Below, piece after piece: positions 7,962-15,724 of a stretch of 64,000 nt of DNA. Within the stretch, counting starts at the first letter, position 1. Each line of letters begins with the position of its first letter. Both the position numbers and the translations under genes were made by a program. Under the pieces are notes generated by a model. The model was not told the origin of the DNA. It worked only from the letters and a program-made list of their open reading frames with translations, and searched no databases. This DNA comes from CBDIDH01 sp965277595 (GTDB taxonomy: Bacteria; Planctomycetota; Planctomycetia; Isosphaerales; Isosphaeraceae). The stretch is from NCBI GenBank assembly GCA_965277595.1, contig CBDIDH010000002.1, forward strand, positions 3,286,001 to 3,350,000, read 5' to 3'.

Positions 7962-8255
7962 TTACGCGGTTGGCCGCTCGGCGAAGATGCCTGACATATC
8001 CACGCCAAGCGCTTCAGCGATTTGCTTTATGAACTTCACCTTCTGCTCCATCTCGCAATCCGGTTGCCCTGTGGCCTCATCGAATTTCTTGGCTTCCTGA
8101 AGAAGCTTCTTCAGGGCCTCCATCTCCCGTTTCAGTTCGTCGAACTCATGACGGCTGATTTGCGGAATCGGATAAACCGGGCTGCTTGGAACCTCCGGCC
8201 ACCTGTCGGGAAAGTTATCTCCCCAGCCAGTTCCTATATTCGATACTATGCACAT
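7962..8255 (-). CDS. coiled-coil hypothetical protein
   Basis: 97 residues; a Pro-rich N-terminal third (WPEVPSSPVYPIPQ) then a long charged helix (DELKREMEALKKLLQEAKKF) typical of a coiled coil. AGGAGTG precedes the start. Function unknown. Confidence 0.6.
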   Translation of the reverse strand: MCIVSNIGTGWGDNFPDRWPEVPSSPVYPIPQISRHEFDELKREMEALKKLLQEAKKFDEATGQPDCEMEQKVKFIKQIAEALGVDMSGIFAERPTA

Positions 8256-8292
8256 ACGCTTTTCACTCCTGTACCGTTAATAGTTAGGCCGC

Positions 8293-8868
8293 TCAGTGGT
8301 GAGTGGGGTCTATCGTGATCGAAGCCTTAGCGCCCTCGACAGGGACCAATTGACCATCCTGCTCGTGCATAGGCGTCACGAAAGCCTCAACGTCCTCCTC
8401 GTAGTAGCGAGGCTCAACCTTGCCGTCTTTGTTCAGGCACATGACGTAGGTGCCACGGCTCTCAGCTGGAGAGAATAGCCCATTCGGCTCGGGTTGCGGG
8501 AGAACAACGTTTCCGCCGTCATATTGGCTACCGTGACGATCCGTCATTGAAGGGTTTGTGAGCTGGGTTGCCGCGGAAATTGGGAAACCGATAGACGGGC
8601 ACGACGATAGAATCTTGCCTGTATACTGATTGCGGACGTAGCTGTAGGTCGCCACGGCGTTGTTACGAGCCTTATAAAGTTCAGTCAACAGGTGCCTCTC
8701 CAAGCTCCAGTCGAATATCGGCGCTGGCTGGTTCGCCACGTACAGATCTTGCTGGCGGTTGACAACGGCTCGTTCCTTATCTGCCGCCGTTGGAACGGAA
8801 TCGCAACTATCGGCCATGCAGCAAAGTGCGACTACAGGCATCAGGGATAGAACAAGACGGTTTTTCAT
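8293..8868 (-). CDS. exported or lipoprotein-like phage protein
   Basis: 191 residues. The N-terminus (MKNRLVLSLMPVVALCCMAD) is a classical signal sequence; the ALCC stretch could act as an imperfect lipobox, so a lipoprotein is possible. The mature part is polar with several Tyr/Asn-rich strands and a C-terminal EDVEAFVTPM block. It neighbours a membrane protein (8880-9233) and another small membrane protein, so these three may form an envelope-directed group. Function unknown. Confidence 0.6.
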   Translation of the reverse strand: MKNRLVLSLMPVVALCCMADSCDSVPTAADKERAVVNRQQDLYVANQPAPIFDWSLERHLLTELYKARNNAVATYSYVRNQYTGKILSSCPSIGFPISAATQLTNPSMTDRHGSQYDGGNVVLPQPEPNGLFSPAESRGTYVMCLNKDGKVEPRYYEEDVEAFVTPMHEQDGQLVPVEGAKASITIDPTHH

Positions 8869-8879
8869 TACGAGAACTC

Positions 8880-9233
8880 CTAGTGGCTGGTTAAGAATGC
8901 CTGAATATCAGGCTGGACATCGTTTGGTATCAGGTCGGCTTCCTCATGCATTTGCTTTGAGATGCCACGTTCCTGCGAATGAATAGCATCTAATGCGTCC
9001 GCATCAGTAGTGGTGGTCGCTTGCCGCTCGAGATCGTCCCACTGGCCTTTAAACGTCCTGAGAGCCTCTTGGTGCGCCGTCAGGTAGCCGTTGGTCTGGC
9101 GGGTTATATGAGTTTCGAGATTCGTGCGTTTCCCCATAAACGCCAAGTCGATGAAGCCAAGCAGGTTGCCGGCTACGACAAAGACGACTAGCAAAATAAC
9201 GATACCCAGGGCAACTTTTATGAAATCTAGCAT
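8880..9233 (-). CDS. N-terminally anchored membrane protein
   Basis: 117 residues: a strongly hydrophobic segment (about residues 5-30, VALGIVILLVVFVVAG) followed by a soluble helical domain with many Gln/Glu/Asp. Layout fits a single-span protein with a coiled-coil tail, as in spanin inner-membrane subunits, but no lysis cassette is seen nearby so I leave it unnamed. Confidence 0.6.
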   Translation of the reverse strand: MLDFIKVALGIVILLVVFVVAGNLLGFIDLAFMGKRTNLETHITRQTNGYLTAHQEALRTFKGQWDDLERQATTTTDADALDAIHSQERGISKQMHEEADLIPNDVQPDIQAFLTSH

Positions 9234-9283
9234 TGGTCTTTCCTTCCGTTGTTAATCTTCACTGTAACCGTTATTCATAGTGG

Positions 9284-9433
9284 TCACCTTGACCATCCGT
9301 TATTCCTCGCCTTCTCTTCCTTCCGCTCCGTCAGCTTCCATAGGCCGCCCAGCATCGCGGTTACAACGGTGGCGAAGATCAGGGTCTTCTCGAATCTGTT
9401 CTCAGGATGGGGAGGGCCGAAGTTATCTTCCAT
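9284..9433 (-). CDS. 49-residue membrane protein
   Basis: MEDNFGPPHPENRFEKTLIF then ATVVTAMLGGLWKL and a charged tail ERKEEKARNN: one predicted span flanked by charges. Lies between two phage genes with spacing of two bases to the gene upstream. Function unknown. Confidence 0.5.
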   Translation of the reverse strand: MEDNFGPPHPENRFEKTLIFATVVTAMLGGLWKLTERKEEKARNNGWSR

Positions 9434-9435
9434 GG

Positions 9436-10047
9436 CTAGCTCCTTCCCCGCGCCTCGGCCCGAGCCAGATTGCTCAGCAGCACCTTGCCGGGCTCCTCGC
9501 GGTCATGCCAGGCGACGACCGCCGTTGCGTAAGGCTTGTCTTGATGGCGGACTTCAAGAATCTCGCCCGTCATCGACGCGCTTTTGCCGGCGACCTGGCC
9601 AGTGGAACGGAGGAATTTCGGGCTGTACCGAACCTCATCGCCCACGTCCAGGTCTGCGGCCTTTTCAGTCCATGCCGCAGGCGATTTCTTCCGCTCGACC
9701 TTCTCGAGAGCGGAGGCTTCGATCACCCGGGGCAGGGCCGGGTCGAGCCACTCGCCCTCGGCGGAGGTGTCGTGCAGGTCGACGACCTGGCCGTTGCGGA
9801 ACGGGCTGCTCGCCTGGATCGTTCGGCGGTAGGCGTCGGTCAGCCTGACCGTGTCGCCGAGGTGGATCGCCGTTTCCTGCTGCTCGAGGACGCCGTGAAC
9901 CCGGATCGCCTCCTTGACCGCTTCAAAAGCGTGCTGGGCGAGCTTCAGGTCCGTCTCGGCCTCGAAGCCGTTGGCGAGTGCCACGTAGCCGGAGAGAGCG
10001 TTCTGGGCGACGATGAGGGCGTTGGAGACGTCGGAGGGGAGGGTCAT
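9436..10047 (-). CDS. phage protein with C-terminal beta-barrel-like domain
   Basis: 203 residues. The N-terminal half is helical and acidic. The C-terminal ~60 residues (KFLRSTGQVAGKSASMTGEI, ending VLLSNLARA) match a short conserved phage domain in which KFLRS.GQ..G is followed by a barrel-like segment and a closing VNL(A/S)R motif; the fold is probably SH3/KOW-like. Two such stretches (IHLGDTVRLTD and VGDEVRYSP) are present, so it may hold a tandem pair. Start chosen at the ATG overlapping the HTH gene's stop (ATGA). Confidence 0.6.
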   Translation of the reverse strand: MTLPSDVSNALIVAQNALSGYVALANGFEAETDLKLAQHAFEAVKEAIRVHGVLEQQETAIHLGDTVRLTDAYRRTIQASSPFRNGQVVDLHDTSAEGEWLDPALPRVIEASALEKVERKKSPAAWTEKAADLDVGDEVRYSPKFLRSTGQVAGKSASMTGEILEVRHQDKPYATAVVAWHDREEPGKVLLSNLARAEARGRS

Positions 10048-10277
10048 ACCCGCTTCTCCAGGTGACGCTTCCAATCCTCGGTAGCTTGCCACTTCAGGAG
10101 ATTGAGCGGATCGATGCCAAGTTGCCTGTGCAGCACTGCGGCGAACCAGATCGTAATCGGTTGCTTCCGGTTCAGCACTTCGGACAGATACCCCTGGCTG
10201 ATACCCAGCAGAGCCGCGAACGCCGACTGGCTCCCCGCTTTGTTCACCGCTTTTTGTAGATCGTCCAGATTTTTCAT
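10044..10277 (-). CDS. YdaS/Cro-like helix-turn-helix regulator
   Basis: 77 residues. AGSQSAFAALLGISQGYLSEVLNRKQPI (read in parts: SQSAFAALLGISQ and YLSEVLNRKQPI) is a helix-turn-helix of the Cro/YdaS antitoxin type: a helix with Ala-Leu-Leu-Gly-Ile, a turn, then a recognition helix with Ser/Glu/Asn. It is at the head of the leftward operon, which it may autoregulate. Confidence 0.7.
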   Translation of the reverse strand: MKNLDDLQKAVNKAGSQSAFAALLGISQGYLSEVLNRKQPITIWFAAVLHRQLGIDPLNLLKWQATEDWKRHLEKRV

Positions 10278-10310
10278 TTCGCCATCCTTATCAGTTCACG
10301 AATCGGAATA

Positions 10311-10487
10311 TCACCATGAAGGGATACTGTCAACGACTTTTTTAAGTCGAGCCATGTGCGCAGCAAAAAGGGCCTGCCTCGGCGAGACAAGCCCTTCGGA
10401 ATGATAATCGGGGCAGAAGTACTGGACGGTGTGCTTTGGACGCGGGCGGGCTTCAACTGGGGTCGGAGGCGAAGGGTCTTCGGCCAT
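10311..10487 (-). CDS. 58-residue hypothetical protein
   Basis: Pro-rich start (MAEDPSPPTPVEARPRPK) then YFCPDYHSEGLVSPRQALFA and a helical end. The reading frame is open and the composition is protein-like, with a weak AAGG site. An inverted repeat (AAGGGC..GCCCTT) lies inside it and could act as a hairpin in mRNA. Existence uncertain. Confidence 0.35.
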   Translation of the reverse strand: MAEDPSPPTPVEARPRPKHTVQYFCPDYHSEGLVSPRQALFAAHMARLKKVVDSIPSW

Positions 10488-10589
10488 CCTGGCCTTCACC
10501 GTAAACGCGGGAGGCGGAAACCGGTGGTTCGCGGAAGCGCGCAACGCTGCCGAATGAGGTTTGAGTCTTCTTTGAGGCCCTAGAATTCC

Positions 10590-10850
10590 TCAAATTTCAT
10601 CAACGCGGAGCACTGCCGCCTGATCATATCCATCCGGAACGACGAAGAAGCGGCGGTTGCAGTTTGGGCACATGACCTCGGTATTATTTGTCGCCCCAAC
10701 GACAGCCCCGGATCGCCCGATTAGCGGCTCGGCGAAGTTACAGATGCAAAGCCAAGCCGCGTTATTCCCAGTCGCGAACGCTTGACCTTGCTGTCCATTA
10801 AAGAAAGTGAGCGGAACAGGATTTCTTCCTTGGGGCATGGCCTTCTCCAT
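10590..10850 (-). CDS. zinc-ribbon hypothetical protein
   Basis: 86 residues. A WLCICNF...CPNCNRRFFVVP arrangement gives two Cys pairs separated by about 30 residues: a rubredoxin-like zinc ribbon. It starts MEKAMPQGRNPVPLTFFNG. Spaced away from both neighbours. Role unknown. Confidence 0.6.
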   Translation of the reverse strand: MEKAMPQGRNPVPLTFFNGQQGQAFATGNNAAWLCICNFAEPLIGRSGAVVGATNNTEVMCPNCNRRFFVVPDGYDQAAVLRVDEI

Positions 10851-10906
10851 TTATGTGACACGGTTATGAAAAATTACCATACGAGTAGCGGTTACTCTAA
10901 ATCAAC

Positions 10907-11557
10907 CTATACAGGAATCGCGGTCAGAAACGAGATCAGAATCCACAAGACGCCAAGCAACCGACCAACGCGGTCGATCCACGATTTTTCGGGACGCCAC
11001 CTGCCTGATAGAGCCAGAAGAACCCAGACGGCCGCAACTGCCGATCCACAAGGGGAGGAGAAGCTGGCGACCAGTGTGGTATGGCAGGCGAACGGCTCGA
11101 TCCACCCGATGACCCCTCCTTGATCCATGGCCCTCATCAAAATTACATGCGTAGACTCATTGAATTGGACGGGTGATGCCCTTCCGAATTCGACGGTTCC
11201 GAAAGGCCGGTAGCTATCTGGCAGGTTGAGCGAAGCGGCCACCTCTATCGTCCGGAGAAGGAAGATCACGAGACAGGCGATCATCGCCGCTGTACCCGGT
11301 TGAATGGCCGCGCGACGCCAGACAGGTCGAGGTCGCCGGAGCCGGAATGCCAGGCACGCGATGGTCAACGGCGTCGCGATGGCCGAGAGCATCGCGGTAA
11401 CGAGGAGGCGGTCGTAGGCGATTTGCTTCGTCGCGATTACTCCTCGCCCTGCAAGATGGCCGAGCCAGATAGATCGAACTCCGACCATCGCCACCCCTAA
11501 CGAGGCGATCAGGATCATCAGGTCGCCTAGGCTGAAGCGTCTCGGTGTTCGTGTCAT
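10907..11557 (-). CDS. planctomycete-type multi-span membrane protein
   Basis: 216 residues with about five hydrophobic segments. The opening MTRTPRRFSLGDLMILIASL is a phrase seen repeatedly in membrane proteins of Isosphaeraceae and relatives. It is therefore probably of host origin although it lies between phage-like genes, either as a captured accessory gene or as a sign that the phage region is a mosaic. No enzymatic motif seen. Confidence 0.65.
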   Translation of the reverse strand: MTRTPRRFSLGDLMILIASLGVAMVGVRSIWLGHLAGRGVIATKQIAYDRLLVTAMLSAIATPLTIACLAFRLRRPRPVWRRAAIQPGTAAMIACLVIFLLRTIEVAASLNLPDSYRPFGTVEFGRASPVQFNESTHVILMRAMDQGGVIGWIEPFACHTTLVASFSSPCGSAVAAVWVLLALSGRWRPEKSWIDRVGRLLGVLWILISFLTAIPV

Positions 11558-11585
11558 CGGTCACCTCCGCCTCTAATCTACCAAA

Positions 11586-11783
11586 TCAGAACGCCTCAAA
11601 CCGCTCCCATGAGATCGAAGCATCCGCCAGACGCCCCTGCCGATCCCTCTCCCGCTCCTGCATGATACGTGGCTCGTTCTTCTTCAGCCAGCGTTCAGCC
11701 GCGTCGATTCGATTGCCCTCAACCTTGATCGAGGTGCAGCCACGTTTGAACTTCTTAGCCTTTCCGTAATTTAGCTTGCCCAT
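11586..11783 (-). CDS. small basic hypothetical protein
   Basis: 65 residues, MGKLNYGKAKKFKRGCTSIK then a helical segment rich in Arg/Glu. An AGGAAAG site precedes the ATG at 11783. Its basic N-terminus might contact nucleic acid. No family recognised. Confidence 0.5.
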   Translation of the reverse strand: MGKLNYGKAKKFKRGCTSIKVEGNRIDAAERWLKKNEPRIMQERERDRQGRLADASISWERFEAF

Positions 11784-12180
11784 CTTTCCTATTCTTCTTA
11801 AATACCGCAACAGGTGAAGTGTTTTGACGGTCACACAGAGTCTATCCCAGCCATGGCCGGTGACATACCCTAATCGTGACCGCCACACCGCAACCGGAGC
11901 CAGCGCCCATTAGATCAACCCGCCTCGGTATTGACCCCGTGCAGGCCAAGGAGCGTTGACGCGATCATGCGCTCTGGGGAGGCTCCTTCCGCTTTCGCGT
12001 GAGTCATGCTCCTGCCGCTGTCCAGAATCTCACAGTAACGGCTTACTTCGCTGACGCGCTGCCGTGTAAACCGACCGTGCCAGCATCGACTTTCTAACAC
12101 GTTTTTTGAGTGATGAAAAGCAGTATTATCTGCAAGACACTGAATTAAAAGAATAATAAGAGTAACCAAACAAAGCTCTA

Positions 12181-12250
12181 GATAACGCAAAATAACGCTT
12201 GCACGTAATCACGAACCCGTGTAGTGTCGCTTTATCGATAACGCAATAAT
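12181..12250 (+). promoter_or_regulatory. early promoter with flanking operator-like repeats
   Basis: A TTGCAC (-35, 12199-12204), 17-base spacer and TAGTGT (-10, 12222-12227) face the repressor gene at 12260. A GATAACGCAA phrase occurs on both sides of it, at 12181 (followed by AATAAC) and 12237 (followed by TAAT). Placed between the leftward and rightward gene sets and beside an HTH gene, these repeats are good candidates for operators. The rest of 11784-12180 holds no convincing gene. Confidence 0.5.
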
Positions 12251-12259
12251 GTAGGGAAT

Positions 12260-12466
12260 ATGGCAAAGAATCTAACCGGCGATGACATTCGTGAAATCGT
12301 GAAAAAAGAGGCCGCTAAGTCTGGCGGCATTCCCATCTGGTGCAAGGAGAAAAAGATCTCCGACTCGTTCCTCTACGAGGTACTACGCGGCCAGAGGGAG
12401 CCAAGCGCAAAACTATCGAATGCAGTCGGCTATAGGCGCGTGATCCGCTTCGAGCCTTTTGAATGA
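12260..12466 (+). CDS. small helix-turn-helix regulator
   Basis: 68 residues; GGIPIWCKEKKISDSFLYEV and LRGQREPSAKLSNAVGYRRV form a helix-turn-helix of the kind seen in short phage regulators, where the second helix ends in RGQREPS and the next pairs LS-A-GY. First gene of the rightward early set, directly after the putative promoter/operator region, so a plausible Cro-like switch protein. Confidence 0.65.
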   Translation: MAKNLTGDDIREIVKKEAAKSGGIPIWCKEKKISDSFLYEVLRGQREPSAKLSNAVGYRRVIRFEPFE

Positions 12467-12488
12467 ACAACGAAACTGAATTTGAGTA

Positions 12489-12869
12489 ATGATAATGAGC
12501 GAAAAGTTAGACGAAACAGCGATGCAATTTTGCCGTGAATGTATCGGCTGGAACGATGCCGTCCTGTATCGGGATGGACATTGGGATGACTGTGAGCCAG
12601 TGATCTTTCGCAAAGGAGCAGGCGACAAGGATTCGCTCTATTATACTGACCTTAACAGCGTCATGAGACGAGTGAGGGGCTGGATGGATAGCGACCAGGA
12701 CTTGAGGCTCGACATCACTGAATACAACGTCGTTGCAACGGTTCGGCTGGACAGGGATTTACTGGCTGATGTGCGGTGTTTGGATAGCGAGAACGAGACG
12801 ATATGCCAAGCCTTATTGGAAGCCTGCGTAGAGGCAAGCCGCAGGCTTGAACAACGAAACCGAGTTTGA
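12489..12869 (+). CDS. phage ABA-sandwich-type protein
   Basis: 126 residues; begins with an ETAMQFCRECIGW helix and ends ETICQALLEACVEASRRLEQ. This alpha-beta-alpha layout with a final CxALLEA helix fits the small phage ABA sandwich family of unknown role. ATG at 12489 or 12495 are both possible. The coding end repeats the leader of the gene (GAACAACGAAAC.GA.TTTGAG). Confidence 0.55.
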   Translation: MIMSEKLDETAMQFCRECIGWNDAVLYRDGHWDDCEPVIFRKGAGDKDSLYYTDLNSVMRRVRGWMDSDQDLRLDITEYNVVATVRLDRDLLADVRCLDSENETICQALLEACVEASRRLEQRNRV

Positions 12870-12881
12870 GAGGAGAAGGTG

Positions 12882-13103
12882 ATGGATTCGATTTTGACGA
12901 TTAAGGTTCCGGTGCCAGTGCCGGAGATAAAGAGATTCTCCCGCTGGCGGGTATTCCTTGCCCTGTTTGATCGCAATGCCCATTTCACGACATGCGATAC
13001 GCTCCGTCACCAGTTGGCGCGGGAGACAGAGGTTACAACTCGCCAGACGGTAGAGAATTGTATGGACAACTTGAGGGTTCGCAAAACTTGGGGCGGCGTG
13101 TAA
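12882..13103 (+). CDS. 73-residue hypothetical protein
   Basis: MDSILTIKVPVPVPEIKRFS then a helical, basic domain (TTCDTLRHQLARETEVTTRQ). GAGAGGAGAAGG directly upstream is a strong ribosome site. No family recognised; could bind nucleic acid given its charge. Confidence 0.6.
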   Translation: MDSILTIKVPVPVPEIKRFSRWRVFLALFDRNAHFTTCDTLRHQLARETEVTTRQTVENCMDNLRVRKTWGGV

Positions 13104-13136
13104 CCATAAGACGGTCGGGATAACCAAGGAGGGTAT

Positions 13137-13841
13137 ATGGATCAAGTAAAGCCGAAAGAGCGAACGCATAAGGGCCTTCACGCAAAAGTCAGTGCGAAAT
13201 GGATTCCTGTGCTGCGGCACTTTATGAGTGATCTCAACGAGGAGGACTCATATCGCCCACGGACGCACGGGCTGCACATTGAACCACACCCGGAAGGCGG
13301 AATCACCGTCATGGCGACCAACGGCTCGATGATGGCCGTTGTGCATGATAAAGAGGGAGAAACCACCAAGCCTGTGCGTGTCATGATTCCGACCAGTATC
13401 GCGGATGCCTGCGAGCCTCCTAAGCTGCCCCTGTTCTTCAGTGAGGGCGACTGGCTTCCGCCGCCGGAAGTGCCTGCATGGATGTCGCCGCAGTGGCTTC
13501 GCATTTGGGAATTTGCCGCATGGGTGGAACCCGCTTATAACGACGCACCGGGGCTGCTAGCTCATTCAATGATCGACGATAGCAACGAATGGCGTATCGG
13601 CGAGCAATACCGGATTCAAGACGGTGAGCCGCTGCCGTGGAAACAGTGCATGCCGCCGGAGGGTGAGAAGGGCGATATGCCGCTCAAGGTCAGCCCGCTC
13701 CTGCTTGGCCGAATCAGCATCGCGGCACATAAGGCCGGGGCGAAAGTCATCCGAGTCACAGGTGCTGGTGAAGAGAAACCGATCCGCGTGGAATTCGATG
13801 AAGTACCAGAAATTACGGTCGTCCTAATACCGGTGCGGTGA
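13137..13841 (+). CDS. sliding-clamp-like phage protein (first copy)
   Basis: 234 residues. The segment HPEGGITVMATNGSMMAVVH (about 60-79) has the beta-clamp pattern in which a strand is followed by ATDGHRLA; here Asn-Gly-Ser replaces Asp-Gly-His. Near the C-terminus IRVEFDEVPEITVVLIPVR mirrors the closing IVLPVRL of bacterial beta clamps. The protein is short for a complete DnaN (about 370), so it may be a divergent two-domain clamp or a clamp-fold protein with another role. A second clamp-like gene lies at 26733. Homology is by motif only. Confidence 0.45.
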   Translation: MDQVKPKERTHKGLHAKVSAKWIPVLRHFMSDLNEEDSYRPRTHGLHIEPHPEGGITVMATNGSMMAVVHDKEGETTKPVRVMIPTSIADACEPPKLPLFFSEGDWLPPPEVPAWMSPQWLRIWEFAAWVEPAYNDAPGLLAHSMIDDSNEWRIGEQYRIQDGEPLPWKQCMPPEGEKGDMPLKVSPLLLGRISIAAHKAGAKVIRVTGAGEEKPIRVEFDEVPEITVVLIPVR

Positions 13842-13873
13842 CTGATGTATTTAACGATTAATATGGAGGGATT

Positions 13874-14245
13874 ATGGGAATAGACTTTTCGCATGGCAAC
13901 GCGCATTGGTCGTATAGTGGATTCCATCATGCTCGCACAAGGCTCGCTGCGGTCATAGGCGTCAATCTTAACGCGATGCAGGGTTTCCAGAGATCATTGA
14001 TTGCTGGCGATACCGGCCAGCGGCCAATATCCTGGGCCACAGTAACAGACGAAATAGCGCCCCTTCTATACCACTCGGATTGCGATGGTGAACTGTCGCC
14101 GGATGAATGCCGCGCGTTGGCCCCGCGCCTAAAGCAACTAGTCGAGCATTGGCCTGATGATGATTACGATAAGCAGAAATTCCTCGAACTGGCAAAGGGG
14201 ATGGAAGAGGCAGCTGCAGTCGGTGAACCGCTGGTATTCACGTAA
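13874..14245 (+). CDS. conserved phage/actinobacterial hypothetical protein
   Basis: 123 residues with MGIDFSHGNAHWSYSGFHH at the start, HSDCDGELSPDECRALAPRL in the middle and a closing GEPLVF. This arrangement is a recurring family of unknown function in phages and actinobacteria. The clustered Asp/His/Cys in HSDCDG could bind metal. ATTATGG with GGAGGG upstream sets the start. Confidence 0.6.
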   Translation: MGIDFSHGNAHWSYSGFHHARTRLAAVIGVNLNAMQGFQRSLIAGDTGQRPISWATVTDEIAPLLYHSDCDGELSPDECRALAPRLKQLVEHWPDDDYDKQKFLELAKGMEEAAAVGEPLVFT

Positions 14246-14278
14246 GAACAACGATGTGGAAATAGAGAAAGGGATAAT

Positions 14279-14413
14279 ATGGGCGAGATAGGTGAGGACA
14301 TGGCCGGTATCAGGTACTGGAAGAACGACGCAGAAATGTTGGGCCAATCCATGATGCCTGAATGGAAACGGAAGCGGCCTGAATCCGCTCCCGAAGAACG
14401 CAACGACGATTAA
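14279..14413 (+). CDS. 44-residue hypothetical protein
   Basis: MGEIGEDMAGIRYWKNDAEM, then a basic KRKRPE stretch and an acidic end. AGAAAGGG lies before the ATG. A small charged phage protein of unknown role. Confidence 0.45.
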   Translation: MGEIGEDMAGIRYWKNDAEMLGQSMMPEWKRKRPESAPEERNDD

Positions 14414-14441
14414 TGATGGTGGTTATGGGTGAGGAACGGGT

Positions 14442-14651
14442 ATGAACAGGGCCGACCGCAGGAAACAAGAAGCAGATAACCGTAAGGACAGAAAGAGAGC
14501 CGCAGCGGGACAACAGAGGTGCGAACATGAATTTGTATGGGACAGTGAGAGCGGGATGGGCATTTGTGTGAAGTGCAGCAAACCACGAACGCTGAGTGAT
14601 AAATGGGCCGGGAAACCCATGAGATTGCCTAGCGGCGGTTATTTGGCGTAA
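14442..14651 (+). CDS. small zinc-finger protein
   Basis: 69 residues: a very basic N-terminus (RRKQEADNRKDRKRAA) and then CEHEFVWDSES..CVKCSKPR, a Cys-His/Cys-Cys pattern fitting a short zinc finger. A DNA- or RNA-binding role is plausible from charge. No family recognised. Confidence 0.55.
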   Translation: MNRADRRKQEADNRKDRKRAAAGQQRCEHEFVWDSESGMGICVKCSKPRTLSDKWAGKPMRLPSGGYLA

Positions 14652-14668
14652 AGAACAACGAGGCGGTT

Positions 14669-14869
14669 ATGAGGCGATGGTTCGCAGTAATTCCAACCCA
14701 ATCATTCGTGCAGGAAATTATGCCAATGCAGATACCGGGCAAAATGCAGGAGCTATTAGAAAATGCGACCACTTGCGACATAATCGGGATTCCGACGTAT
14801 TATGACGAAAAAGATAGAGTCTGGCCGATTCCGATTGAGGGTTGCATAATAGCTAAGACCGACAACTGA
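14669..14869 (+). CDS. 66-residue hypothetical protein
   Basis: MRRWFAVIPTQSFVQEIMPM then a mixed segment ending IEGCIIAKTDN. An internal ATG (MPMQIPG) is an alternative start. No family recognised. Confidence 0.45.
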   Translation: MRRWFAVIPTQSFVQEIMPMQIPGKMQELLENATTCDIIGIPTYYDEKDRVWPIPIEGCIIAKTDN

Positions 14870-14884
14870 TGGGATATTTGGGTT

Positions 14885-15094
14885 ATGGAATGGACATTGG
14901 AGTTTGACGAAACCGGCGGCTATGACTGCATGAGCGGAGCCTATTTCATCAAATTTGGAGAGCAGACTGTTTGCACAGTTGACCTAAAGGACTACGACCA
15001 GCATCGCTGTGATTATAAATTCCACTCGCCGGAGGCGCAGGCAAACGCAGAGTTTATCTTCGAGAGCTTTAAGAATAGAACGACCAAAGAATAG
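14885..15094 (+). CDS. 69-residue acidic hypothetical protein
   Basis: MEWTLEFDETGGYDCMSGAY, alternating strands then a helical end; composition suggests a small beta-rich protein. Ends within a phrase (AATAGGACATTGGG) that recurs before the tRNA-like element. No family recognised. Confidence 0.5.
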   Translation: MEWTLEFDETGGYDCMSGAYFIKFGEQTVCTVDLKDYDQHRCDYKFHSPEAQANAEFIFESFKNRTTKE

Positions 15095-15105
15095 GACATT
15101 GGGAC

Positions 15106-15354
15106 ATGGAAGTAATGCAGACAAACGAAAAGTTTAAGGTAGAGCAAGTCGGTCCCACCGTGGTCGTGCTGCCCATGCCTCCATCACAAACGTTCGTGGT
15201 GAGGGTGGACCCGAAGAGCAAGGAGGCTGCGAAGGTCGTCGGTGACGGGATTATCGATGACTCTATCCAGCCCGGCGGTCAGGCTCTCTATCACACAAGA
15301 CGCAAGAGGTTCGGGCTATTCGGACCATTCGTCTGGAAACGTAAAGAGTATTAA
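15106..15354 (+). CDS. 82-residue hypothetical protein
   Basis: Begins MEVMQTNEKFKVEQVGPTVV and ends RRKRFGLFGPFVWKRKEY, a basic tail. The gene sits between two copies of AATAGGACATTGGG (15090-15103 and 15373-15386), so it may have been inserted or duplicated as a unit. No family recognised. Confidence 0.5.
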   Translation: MEVMQTNEKFKVEQVGPTVVVLPMPPSQTFVVRVDPKSKEAAKVVGDGIIDDSIQPGGQALYHTRRKRFGLFGPFVWKRKEY

Positions 15355-15355
15355 T

Positions 15356-15476
15356 AACGATACAACAGGACAAATAGGACATTGGGTGCGGTAAGCTCAG
15401 CGGTAGAGCAGTCCGGTTATGGGCAGGTCGCTGGTTCGAATCCAGCTCGCATCCACCAGGATCAACGATACAACAG
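15356..15476. repeat. 13-bp direct repeats flanking the tRNA-like element
   Basis: AACGATACAACAG occurs at 15356-15368 and again at 15464-15476, bracketing the tRNA-like sequence, as would arise from cassette insertion or local duplication. Confidence 0.6.
15384..15458 (+). tRNA. tRNA-like gene, non-canonical anticodon arm
   Basis: Acceptor GGGTGCG pairs with CGCATCC, followed by A and an encoded CCA (15456-15458); the D-arm (GCTC AGCGGTA GAGC) and T-arm (GCTGG TTCGAAT CCAGC) are standard. The anticodon arm is poor: the best stem is GTCC/GGGC with a 6-base GGTTAT loop, so no anticodon can be assigned. An extra base pair extends the acceptor. It is either a degenerate tRNA or a tRNA mimic. 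Perfect AACGATACAACAG repeats flank it (15356-15368, 15464-15476). Confidence 0.6.
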
Positions 15477-15487
15477 ATGAGGAAAGT

Positions 15488-15724
15488 ATGACGGACAATG
15501 TGAATCATCCAAAGCATTACAATAGCCATCCATCGGGCGTGGAGTGCATTACGGTCGTCGAGCACATGAATTTCAACCTCGGCAACGCGATGAAGTATCT
15601 ATGGCGGACAGACCATAAGAACGGTTTGGAAGACCTGAAGAAAGCGCGTTGGTACATCGACCGCGAAATTCAACGTCTGGAGAGCAACAACGAAGTGAAA
15701 GTCCCAGTGAATGCAGCAGCTTGA
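15488..15724 (+). CDS. DUF3310-type phage protein
   Basis: 78 residues: VNHPKHYNSHPSGVECITVV, then NFNLGNAMKYLWRTDHKNGL and a DLKKARWYIDREI helix. This is the standard form of the DUF3310 phage family (sometimes labelled nucleotide-kinase-like); its activity is unproven. It precedes thyX with a 14-base overlap, supporting a link to nucleotide metabolism. Start chosen at the ATG with GAGGAAAG upstream. Confidence 0.85.
   Translation: MTDNVNHPKHYNSHPSGVECITVVEHMNFNLGNAMKYLWRTDHKNGLEDLKKARWYIDREIQRLESNNEVKVPVNAAA

Noticed and set aside
10356..10400. Hairpin AAGGGC..GCCCTT as a terminator
   Set aside because: No U-run, and it lies inside a possible small coding frame.
11915..12190. 91-residue frame between the divergent operons
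   Set aside because: Hydrophobic start but no ribosome site, and it would lie over the operator repeats; more likely regulatory DNA.
15384..15458. Assigning isoleucine or methionine to the tRNA-like gene from TAT or similar triplets
   Set aside because: The anticodon stem does not form with those loop registers, so any identity would be a guess.
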